Shown one piece after another: positions 21,401 to 33,200 of a DNA stretch of 64,000 bases. The position numbers were made by a program, and so were the translations under genes. A model generated the notes under the pieces. The model was not told the DNA's origin, did not search any database, and worked only from the letters and a program-made list of their open reading frames with translations. The stretch comes from Amyelois transitella (Eukaryota; Arthropoda; Insecta; Lepidoptera; Pyralidae): the NCBI RefSeq assembly GCF_032362555.1, contig NC_083513.1, positions 5,146,001 to 5,210,000 of the forward strand, in the 5' to 3' direction. Each line of letters starts with the position of its first letter. Within the stretch, counting starts at the first letter, position 1.

Positions 21401-22261
21401 GACTAATTTGTTTCTTTTCATTGCGGGGGGCTACCGCCCCCCGACCCCCCGTGCGGGGGGGCTGCGCCCCCCTGCACCCCCTGCTGTCTGTTTACCGACA
21501 GCTACTTTCGAAGTCAGTAGATAAGATGACAGTAGCACATAACCAAAACGGCGGATTGCGTTCTGTTCATAGTTAGTGTCTTTTTTGTTTTTACTTTTAA
21601 GCAAAGTTTTTGACTATATTTTTAGTGCTAAAATATATTAATTAATGTGTTGTACATGTTTAATGGACAAACTAATTATTTAATACTAAATTAACACAGT
21701 TTACAATGACAAACCGAAAATATTGCGTTGTTTAGTGCAATTTTTAAGATTTTCAAAAATTCGTAAAAAAAAAGGGGGGGCTTCCGGCAAAAAAAAATAC
21801 TTGGGGGGGGTCATACAAACCCTCCTGCACCCTCCCCACCCCCTCCCCAACCTCTCTGGCGGTGGCCCGTTTTAAGAGTTGAGCCTAATATTTTTCCAAA
21901 TCAATAAAGTCAATAGGTATATTGAAAATCTTAGGAACCCAAAAGCGTAGGGCGTAACTAGCGATAAGAGTTCTTGAAAAGTATAAAGGCTGCTTACCTC
22001 TTCTACAGACAACCCAAGCGAAGCAGAGTATATTTCCTTCAAGAAACTCTCGTAAAGTTCAGATCCTCCAGAAAATTTAAGGGATGAAGGGCTGTACAGT
22101 ATACTCAATTCGCCAGAGGCATTTGAGCCTAAAATAATATGGTTTTATATTAGTAACAGAACTCATATTTTATTCGATTTAAAGTAAAATTTTTATAATG
22201 AATACTTACCTAATATCGATAAAACAAGGGAAATCCAAAACAGGACCATTTTCACAGCCAT
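18415..22261 (-). CDS. ATP6AP2: ATP6AP2, V-ATPase accessory protein 2 / (pro)renin receptor
   Basis: ATP6AP2 is a type I membrane protein needed for V-ATPase assembly, endosomal acidification and Wnt/planar polarity signalling. Exons on the minus strand: 22261-22210, 22128-21998, 20992-20894, 20715-20572, 20410-20270, 19601-19478, 19293-19157, 18588-18415 (TAA). Phases join to give 333 residues (human 350). A signal peptide (MAVKMVLFWISLVLSILG) starts the protein. The C-terminal exon holds the transmembrane helix IFNIILWFSIVFAFSLVAI and the conserved tail MDMDPGRDSIIYRMTSTRMK, ending KKDN, a KKxx retrieval motif. A basic HTRRMIRS segment lies where the family is cleaved by furin/S1P. An 846-bp inverted-repeat element occupies intron 2. 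The gene diverges from VCPKMT. Confidence 0.92.
18838..19006 (-). repeat. Short interspersed element A, old degenerate copy
   Basis: TTGAAAAGACTGAAAGGCC, CCTTAGTCGCTTTTACAACATCC and AAACACACGGCAC keep the order of element A on the minus strand, with many differences. It lies in the last ATP6AP2 intron. Confidence 0.6.
19960..20095 (+). repeat. Interspersed repeat, family D fragment
   Basis: The phrase GTGTAAAAACCTGACCCACC-TAATCCAGGATCCATGG is shared with the stretches at 40830-41050 and 57855-58045. It is an old intronic copy of unknown class. Confidence 0.4.
21041..21886. mobile_element. Inverted-repeat element with C/G-run termini in ATP6AP2 intron
   Basis: The left arm reads AACTCTTGAAACGGGCC-ACCGCCGGAGAGG; the right arm is its near-perfect reverse complement. 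The pairing continues through poly-G/C runs to CTTCCGGCAA and AATTCGTAAAAAAAA, about 130 bp per arm. AATATT flanks both ends (21035-21040 and 21887-21892), a plausible 6-bp target duplication. The centre holds AACCTAACCTAACCTAAC and GCTCCGCTCGCTTCGCTCGC runs. No coding sequence is present, so this is a non-autonomous element of unnamed family. Confidence 0.65.
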
Positions 22262-23922
<1,661 letters not shown>

Positions 23923-24796
23923 TATTTATACACTTGTGATTTGAACACAAATGTTCAGTCTCAGATAATAAATTAAGTTTTAAATTTTATGTTGTACAGA
24001 AATATAAAGCACAAACCAATTTTGTAGGATAAGATGAAATTTAATGAATTTTTAGATGCCATATTGTTAGATTTAAAGTAAGATTTAAAGATAATTTAGT
24101 GTCAGTCATCAAAGTTATTGATAGATTTTAATTTTTTTTATAAATGTTTTGTTTATATTGTTTTTAAGAAATAATATGCTCATTTAGTGTGAAAACTTCA
24201 TTGTTTTGGTAGCTTTTTTCATTTTCTCCTAGGGAGAATTAATAACAGATTTTTTGTTAATAACTTTATACTTATCTTTTAACTTAATATTTTTTAAATA
24301 TTTTTAATGATTTAGATTAAAAAGATGAAAAAATATCATTGCAGATCTGATTCTGTGAATGTTAAGTGTAATTTTGTTTATAATATGAATTAGAAACTGA
24401 AATATAGGTACCTGTGTATGCAATCTTGATACATTTAATTTTTTAATGAAGAAAGTCTAGTCAAATTATATAACAACAGATTTTATAATGATTGACTTTT
24501 CTTTTCTTAATACTGCTTTTACAAATGTACTTACTTTTTTTTATTAAAATACTCTTATGAAAAGTTTATAACCGTAAAAAAACGAAAGACATTAACTATT
24601 GGCTACAGTTAGAAATCCAATATTAATAAATTGTGAAATTTTGTTAAAGCAATAATAGATCATGATACTGTTTTGTTTTATCTTTATTATTCTTTCTATA
24701 TTATAATATGTATTATAAATTATCACCATGTTAAAATTACGAGGATTATCATACGTAATGCATAATTTTGTTTTATTATGCTTTACTTGTCTATAT
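23923..24796. other. AT-rich intergenic DNA
   Basis: This holds VCPKMT's AATAAA (about 23967), then AT-rich sequence with no frame, repeat or RNA gene that I can support. Confidence 0.5.
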
Positions 24797-25027
24797 TAAT
24801 ATTATAAAGCTGGAAAGTTTGTTTGTTTGTTTGAACTTCGAATTGAAAAATTATTTTTGTGAAAAATAATTATTGAGGAAGGCTTTAGGCTATTTAACAT
24901 CACGCTTCAACTATAAGGAGCGAAGAAATAATGGAAAATGTAAAAAAAAACAGGGGAAATAATTCATCTTTGAGGGCTTTAATGATGTATAACTATTCCA
25001 TGTGGACGAAGTCGCGGGCACAGCTAG
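24797..25027 (+). repeat. Interspersed repeat, family B
   Basis: It starts TATTAATATTATAAAGCTGG and ends GACGAAGTCGCGGGCACAGC. An internal deletion removes the GCGCTAATCTCAGG block seen in the copies at 52 and 2606. Confidence 0.7.
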
Positions 25028-25108
25028 TGATAGATAAGACAAACAAGAAATTATGTTCCTTACAACAATTTGTCATATACAGCCGGACATGAAGCTCAGT
25101 TTTGCCCC

Positions 25109-25948
25109 CATCCTACTAATATTATAAATGCAAAAGTTTGTGAGTATGACAGGATGTCAGTATGGATGTTTGTTACGCTTTTACACAAAAACTACTGAAC
25201 CGATTACGATGAAATTTGGTATGTAGGTAGCTGAAGACCCAGAATTATACGTTATTGTACTACTATTAGGGTTCCGTACGTCTGAATACAAAAACGGAAC
25301 CCTTATAGGATCACTCGTGTGTCTGTCCGTCCGTCGCTTACAGTCAATTATCTCCGAATCTATTAGACCGATTCAGTTGAAATTTGGTACACATATCAAT
25401 TCCTGTGATTCAAACACAGGTGTGACGTGAGCAGATGAAATCTGTAAATGGGGGGTCATTTTTGGGGGGGAAGGGGCAATTTAAAAACAAAAATCCTGAA
25501 AACTGCATCGTGTGGCATATCAAATGAAAGGTCTTGTTGAGAAGATCTTAAATGTATTTTTTTGTAATTTTAAAATAAATAGTTTCCAAGTTTTTCAAGA
25601 AAATAGACGAAAATTGACCATTCCCCCCCCCTTATCTCCGAAACTACTGAACCTAAAATTTTGAAAAAAATACAGAAATTAGTTTTCTCCTTATAGATTA
25701 TAGGAAAACCTATAAGAAGTCCATGATATTAAAATAACATGGTAAATCACTCAATATTGTGCGTACCTACTTACATTTGCAGGTGGAATGTGTGGGAGAA
25801 CATATTTTTAGTTACCACAAACAAATTTGGGTCAGATTTAAAAAAACATGATAGGTAACATCGTAGGGAACCCTCTTCACGCGAGTTCAACTCGCACTTG
25901 TTTATTCTGGAGTCCCCGCCGAAATGATACCACGCGGGTGGCCTCTAG
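25109..25948 (+). repeat. RTE-like repeat C split by a nested repeat
   Basis: The outer part reads CATCCTACTAATATTATAAATGC, AACTACTGAACCGATTACGA and GCTGAAGACCCAGAATTATAC, then resumes at about 25899 with GCCGAAATGATACCACGCGGG. The landmarks are those of lepidopteran RTE-derived 3' ends. A different repeat of about 630 bp sits in the middle. Confidence 0.6.
25266..25898 (+). repeat. Interspersed repeat, family E (GGGTTCCGT...CGGAACCC start)
   Basis: It opens with the hairpin GGGTTCCGT / ACGGAACCC, then GTGTGTCTGTCCGTCCGTCGC and GAAATTTGGTACACATATC. It closes near a second hairpin, GCGAGTTCAACTCGC. A second, shorter copy lies at 46137. No coding sequence. The class is not clear to me. Confidence 0.6.
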
Positions 25949-26790
25949 TTTGAAATAAATTTGGGCAGTGACTCTAGCATATTTAAATTAGGAAACTAAA
26001 TAAATAAACACTATTAATAAATACTACAAGGTGTATTTTCTTTTTCAAATCCCAAGATATTTACGATAGTTTAGTGAATTTTAGTGGCAATTTTTTTATT
26101 TTGGACGTGGGCCTAACTTTCCAATCACAACTCGTTAATAAATGACTCTACGTTGATTTGATGCAATGTGATAAAATAATATATATTAATATGATTAAGT
26201 TGCTCGTAATCAATAGTTACAACACCATTCGATTTAAAAATTACTATTTTAATTATGTATGTAATAAAATAAAATACGATATTATAACACTTATACTCGT
26301 CCAAGAATGGTTAATAATCAATAATTCACACTTATTTTAATTATTAATAGTCCATCAATCACACATTTTGGAAAAATATTACAGAACAAACATGATGTTT
26401 GGGTCCCCGCCAAAAAGCCGATATATATAACTTTGGCTTTCTCTACATAAGATATAAAAAAAATAGTGTCACTTGAAATACTGTCAACGCCATGTTTTCA
26501 ACTTGATTTGATTATTAAATAAAATAGAACTTGCATGAAATCGCATGTGAAACTACCCAAAATATCATTTTATTACATACACAATTAAAATTTCGTCTAT
26601 TGTTTAAATCAAAGCAAGATTTGATTTCTATAATAGTAAGTATTTAGAAAACAATTCATAACTGATTGAATGTAGGTCCAGGCTATGGGTACAGAAAGTG
26701 TTTTCCAGATGTCAAGCAGGTACTAAAAATTGTAATTGTAATATGAAATATGAATTAATTTATTGTCTACTAGCAGCCGGAACAGCTTCG
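25949..26790. other. AT-rich intergenic DNA
   Basis: I see no gene, RNA or recognisable repeat in this AT-rich stretch. Confidence 0.4.
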
Positions 26791-26796
26791 TCAGCA

Positions 26797-26853
26797 CCAT
26801 TAAAAAGGTAAATTATAGTATATAACACTCGCGATAATTTACCTTTTTAATGG
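26797..26853. repeat. Perfect 20-bp inverted repeat (hairpin)
   Basis: CCATTAAAAAGGTAAATTAT (26797-26816) pairs exactly with ATAATTTACCTTTTTAATGG (26834-26853) across a 17-base spacer. It follows a CAGCCGGAACAGCTTCGTC remnant resembling an RTE-type 3' end. Confidence 0.9.
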
Positions 26854-26925
26854 AGAATAATTTCAGGATAAGTTCAGTATTACCAAAGATTAGACCTTAC
26901 AAAAGTTACAAATTTATATATCATA

Positions 26926-27186
26926 CATACATACATACATATGGTCACGTCTATATCCCTTGCGGGGTAGACAGAGCCAACAGTCTTGAAAAGACTGAAT
27001 GGCCACATTCAGCTATTTGGCTTCATAATAGAATTGAGATTCAAATTGTGACAGGTTGCTAGCCCATCGCCAAAAAAAGAATCCCAAATTTGTAAGCCTA
27101 TCCCTTAGTCGCCTTTTACGACATCCATGGGAAAGAGATGGAGTGGTCCTATCCTTTTTTGTATTGGTGCCGAGAACCACACAGCA
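26926..27186 (-). mobile_element. Short interspersed element A, full length
   Basis: The inverted CATACATACATACATATGG tail is followed by CACGTCTATATCCCTTGCGG, the standard middle blocks and GTGCCGAGAACCACACAGC. It lies about 110 bases before the SWT1 start codon, so it may contribute to its 5' UTR or promoter. Confidence 0.8.
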
Positions 27187-27297
27187 ATATATCTAATTTC
27201 GTTATTTAACTATACTAGTATAGGTTTATATTGTTTAGAAAGTAATGCATCAATTTTTTATTTAGATACATATTTCAGGAAAATTACTTTTTTAACA

Positions 27298-30200
27298 ATG
27301 GAGAGTGAAGGAAGTACTTATAAAAATCCTGGCAACCAACAGACTGTTACTTCTGTGGGAAATGCTTGGGTAGTATCTAGATCAAAGTCATACCCTGGAC
27401 GCATTTATTATTTTAATACTTTGACTGGTGAGGCAGTTTGGAATTTAAGCAGTGAAGAAGTAAGTTATATTTGGTCACTTTTAACTGTTATTTGAATGTT
27501 TGTTGCAATGGTGGATTTTATGTAATGCCTGTTAAATTAAAATTTGTGCATTATTTGAATCTCAATTCAATCTTTAAGCCAAAAATCTGAATCCCTCAGT
27601 CTTTTCAAGACTGTGGGCTCTATCTACCCTGCAAGGGATGTAGACCTGATTATGTTTCATTTAATGAGTTCTTGGTGTTTTTATTGTTCAATATTTCATT
27701 GAATGAGTTCTTGGTGTTTTTGTTGTTACAATAAGTTATATAATCGTTTTTATTGTGGTTATTTCTATGTAAAAAATTTGCAAGTTGAATGGCTTCACCT
27801 AGCCATTCTGTTTTCCCATTCTATGAACAGTTACTGAAGTTCTTTGTAGTTGCAAAAGACCTACTATTATTTATGTTTTTCACAGATTGAAAAGGTTAAG
27901 AAGAGAACAGCAAAGCTTCCACTTCAACCAGGAAACTTTCCTGAGCCACAAGAACCACCAGCCGACCACAGCAATGACAATCCATCCCCTGTAAAGGCTC
28001 AGCAGCCTACTATAACTCAATATGGGCCTCCAAATGTTTTCAATAAACAAATTATCAATAATCAGTTCTCAAGGCCTTCATGTTCATCGTATGTGGCTTC
28101 ATGTCGGAACTGCACTTCAATTAATCCTGTTGAAAATATGGTTGGTGTAAGACCAAATGTGTGGATTCAACCTCCTCAGATATTTTTGGCAACACCAAGT
28201 CCTTCAATTTCAAATATTAATCAATCATTGGAAAAATCTTTTCATCATAATAGTTATAGTCAAGATTTTCCAATACAAAACACATCTGTGTCACTCTCGA
28301 AACGTTTCACATTTGCAAATAGAAGACAAAAGAATTGTCCTAAACATCCTCATGCAGTTGGCAAGTTCATGCCTAAAGGCATTAAATTTAAAAACAGGAA
28401 GCCTTTTGTTCATAAAATGCAACAGCAGCATATAGTCAGTGACTTGCGCGCTATTATAAAAGCCAAAAAGTCAGAGAATGATAATGTGCATACTAAAGGG
28501 GGGCAGCAGAATAATCTCAACAAAGTTCAAGGTGAATGTATTGAAATCTATGGAAATTAATGTTGTTTCAGAACATTGTTAGTCAATCTTATTGCAGTAT
28601 TGATCTGTCAATGGTGGACTTCTTTTTACTTTTTTTTGTTGTATTACAATTTTACAATCTAGAAATATAGCGACTGTAATTGCTTTATTTATTAATGATG
28701 CCGTGTCACAAATATAAAAAAGAATAGGATCACTACTTCTATTTTTGAAAATAAATCTATTACTAAGCCATCCAGCTATACATGGTCTTCCAGTTTTTCA
28801 AGGCTGTTGGCCTCTTCTACCTCGCAACTGATATGGACATGACTTTATATATGTATGTTTGTTTGTATGTATCCTGTTATTTAACATTGTTTTACCTGTT
28901 TTCAGAATCTGTTAACCATGATTTGCAAACTTCAGTGCTCATGGAAAACAAACTGTCTAGTTCATCACCTGTTGAAAATAAACTGCAAACTTCAACACCT
29001 GCTGAAAACAAAACTATTGTAGGCGATTTGCATTCTAACACAGATGATGAGTGGCTAAAGGTAATGTTATTAAACTAAATAAGTTATGCTATGCTATGTT
29101 TATAAACATGGGATTGTTCTTTTAAGTACCTTATAAGTCAGTTTGAGACTACTAACCTTTCTTGTGATTTTGGCATGTTGTACTTACGAACAGCTGACCC
29201 AGAATAAAGCCAGCTGCCTTTCTTACACAAATCTTATATATTTATTGCATGACGGCCTCTGTGGCGCAGCAGTAGTACGCTTGTCTGTGACACCGGAGGT
29301 CCTGGGTTCGAATCCCGGCCAGGGCATAATGAGAAAAGAACTCTCTGATTTGCCTGGATCTTGGATGTTTATCTAAGTCCTCCTCCTAACAAAAGTCTCG
29401 AACTTACTTCGAGGCTAACTCAATCTGTGTAATTTGTCCCATATATATGTATTTATCATTTATTTAACTAAAAATTCCAATAAGGTGTTACAATCTTTCC
29501 TCTTGTGTATTAAATGTCGTTCTTTTTTCAGAATAATGGCACTATTGAAGGAGCCAAACTTAAACTCGATGTAACAATTTTGAGAAATTTGGCAACAGAA
29601 AATACAGACTGTGAATGTTGGTACATTGTAGTTGATAGAAATGTACTTATGAGGCATTTCAACTTCTTGAATGTATTGACTAATTCAGGTAATATTTCCT
29701 TTTTATCAACAATACATGTATTTTCAAATCATTGTAACATGATTCGCATCGTCAGAGATAAAATAAAGGTATATTACATGCGCATTTAATACCTGTATTA
29801 TTTATAAATAGTATATTATTACAAATGTTTGAAATCAGTTAATATTTCCTGTTACTTTAAAGAAACAAGGTGAAAATGACCCACAATCACAATTTGGTTG
29901 GATTCGCGCAAAACATGAATCAGAAGTAACTTATATTATGTGCATATCAATCTACCCAAATTCATTAAAAATCCGCCTCTATTACAGCGACAATGCCGAA
30001 TATGGCTTTGCAGTCTTTTTGGGTCTGTCTACTCCGTAAGGGATAAAGATTTGATTTATGTGGATAGTCCACAAGCCTTGTTGAATCGTATTTCAGATGA
30101 TCAATGCAAGCTAATGATAGTGAGGGACGTGATGACGGAGCTCCAAGCGGCCGCGCGCTCCGACGCCGCAAAGGAAGGCGCCAGAAAAGTCTTGAGAGGT

Positions 30201-33200
30201 CTCTCGCAACTATTTGCTGCCAAACTTGCCGTCATAGGTATTTTATTCCCGTTTACAGTATTAACACTTCCTATAAGTTACACCAATGTACTTGCGAAGT
30301 AGTCTTATTTTTACATGGCGCGAAAATATAAAGAGTTAATCAGCCTATCAGAGCACGACATTTGAACCCGCGAACTATTTCAGTCTGCTATTATGAGCGA
30401 GATTAGTATTTGTAATGAGGTCGTTATTTTGTTACGTATGCCGTGTGGTTCCGGGCACCAATAAAAAAAAAATAGGACCACTCCAACTCGTTCTCATGGA
30501 TGTCGTAAAAGGCGACTAAGGAATAGACTTATAACTAAAAATTCTTACGACCAGCTTTCGGATTTCAGTATAGAAAGCGGTTATAAACATTTTTTTTTAT
30601 TAATGTCTTTTTTACAGCTGAGTATTCATTTAAACCAAATGAATTGAAAAATTGCATTGGAATGATCAATTTCTGTTCAATGTTACAGCAACAAAATGAA
30701 CATGTGGTAAGTCCTTGTTTTTTATATAGTACACTTTGCCGTTCAAGTAATACTTAATATAGATAATAATTTAATATCTAGTAGTTAGTAGGTACAACAA
30801 TATCTTCAATAGATTTTTATTCAAGATACTTTAATAATTATTTAAGGTGTTACTCTGCAATGAAGAAGCATTACAAAAGCATTCGTCGAAAATACCGACT
30901 TTTACAATACAGGAGGTTAAAGATTTACTAACAAGTGATAAATTTAAGGAATCTAAAGTAGACCCTCTTGTTGAACGCAATATAAAAATTACTATACCTA
31001 ATGATGTACAGAGTTACGATGATAATTCTTTTTTTGATGAAATGGAAACAACAGCAAATATTTCAGTACAAGAGCATTTCAGTAACACATTAACTTCAGA
31101 GACTGATAAAAAAGAAACTGACGTACAAACCGACAATATAATTCCAATTGCAAAAAAAATGGTAGATGCTGAAGTTCAAACAGAGACTAGTTCAGAATTT
31201 CCACTTCGAACATCACAAAAAGATAGCATAGGAGTCAATACAGTGGAAGTAAATTATGTAGACAGAGAAACCAATGCTGCTGATGATAGCCTTGTCGTGT
31301 GTGATAGACATGCAACATCAATTAAAAAAACTCGGGAGATTCGATTAAAACGCAGCATGTCAAATCAAACTTTACGAAGCAACAACTGTTTTGAAAATAA
31401 GCATTTTAAGTGGCTCAGAAAAAAAAGAGATAGTTCTGTTACGTTTTCTGACTCATCATTGAGTTGCGATGATCGCTTAAGCAGAATGAGTGGCACATCT
31501 TTTGACCAGCATATTGCGAATGTACAAGACGCTATATGCCAACCACGTTCTCAAAGCATGCATATGCACTACGAAGATTACGCTGAAGGTAGTGAATCAA
31601 GTAGTTGCGTTTATATGTTAAGAGATAAATGTGAAAACATTTTAATTGAAGAAACATCTACATCAGATGTGATTTCAAACTCTGTGAGTAATGTTGATTC
31701 AGAAAGTATGCAAGAATTAAATAAAGCCAAAGAGAAATCAAATTCTATAAATGATGAGGTGCAAAGTAAGAATGTCATGTTTGAAATTACTAGTAAAGAT
31801 ATGGAGCAGAATTTGAAAATGAGACGCGATGAATGGTTAGCAGAATTCAACCAAATCATGGAGGAAGTTTTAACTCAAATATTACGAGGAAAATCTGAGT
31901 ATGTTATGAAGAATATGCCACCGCCTTGGACCCTGCATGAGGCTACGGAATGTATTAAGAAAATATTTATAGGTGATAGGGATGTATTCGATGCTGCCAC
32001 TAAATTATCTCAAGTGATACATAAAATGAGTGATACTAAAGGTAATATTCTTATTGTATCATTGCTAATATTAATTTCATATTAAATCATTTCAACTCCC
32101 AAAGTATTGTTGTTGATTCAAATTTAACTCTTCTTATTTAAGGCTCGCTCTTTTTTGTAGTATATTTGTGATGACATTTTTGTTTTATTTTAGGCAAAAT
32201 AATAATGAACTTCAATCCAAATGAATTCATGGAGCTGTACAGCTACGGCGTATACCTTATTGATTCGTTACAGGTAAACTTTGGTAAACTTGAATTGTCA
32301 AAATAATTATTTATCACGATTTTGTTTGGAAGACAAGAATATCTGTACAGAGATAAAAAAGTAGACTCACATTCGCATTTCATAGATATTAATTTAAGTT
32401 GGAATACGATTCAATTTGTTACGCAAATTGGCATGTACCTTCCACCTCGTATTGGCTGGTTGATATCCTGATGACTGTATATTAGCATTCTTTTCTTATA
32501 TTTATAGAAGAAACGACTTTCTTATATTCCAGTCAATCTTAGAGAAAAGCGAAGATCTACAAGTCGCCGCTGAATCACTCGCAAAGTTGCTCAGCGATAT
32601 TGAAAGGCCAATCGGAGAGCCAAGCCAGAATGACTCGTTTGGGGAGCCCACTGAGGTCTCCGTTATCGTTTCACAAACCAGTGCTGAAGGTAATGGAGTT
32701 TCTATGTTTATATTGAGTCTGAATTTTTTTACAAAGTAAACTACTTTTAAAAATTAAACCATCAAAAACTTAATAAATGATTTATTTAATTTTGTTTTAA
32801 TTAGTTCAATCACAAATAAAAACACTAAAATTTAGTTATATTTATTTATTTTTGTCTTTCCTTTTATTGGTGTAAGTAAATAGAAAAAACATCATCGGCT
32901 TTTGTTTCCCAAATAAAGATATAATAAAAATAAATTATTTATCTCAGCCGCTGTGGCTGCGCCAAATCAAGAAAATCACAGTGTTTCGTCAAACAAGACA
33001 AATTCTTCGCGACGAAATCAAAAGGGTATTGACACCGAAAGCTCTCAAAGTTCAGGGAAATATAATCTGAGATCAGGATCTAAACCTCAACATCGGAAAC
33101 CGGGTGAGGTAAGATACTCATGAAAAACATTCCACACATATAAACACACATCATAGGTCAATAGTTTGTCATAAGACACAAAGGATACTTTTAGTTACAT

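Noticed and set aside
25109-25948. CRISPR-like or tandem array in repeat-rich gaps
   Set aside because: Repeats are dispersed eukaryotic elements, not regularly spaced units; the genome is animal.
29251-29325. tRNA gene
   Set aside because: A and B boxes are present but the acceptor stem and 3' half are missing, and a SINE body follows.
29864-29926. Possible SWT1 mini-exon reading KKQGENDPQSQFGWIRAKHE between splice-like sites
   Set aside because: Its phase does not fit the flanking exons 29532-29688 and 30097-30237, which join well to each other; likely chance.
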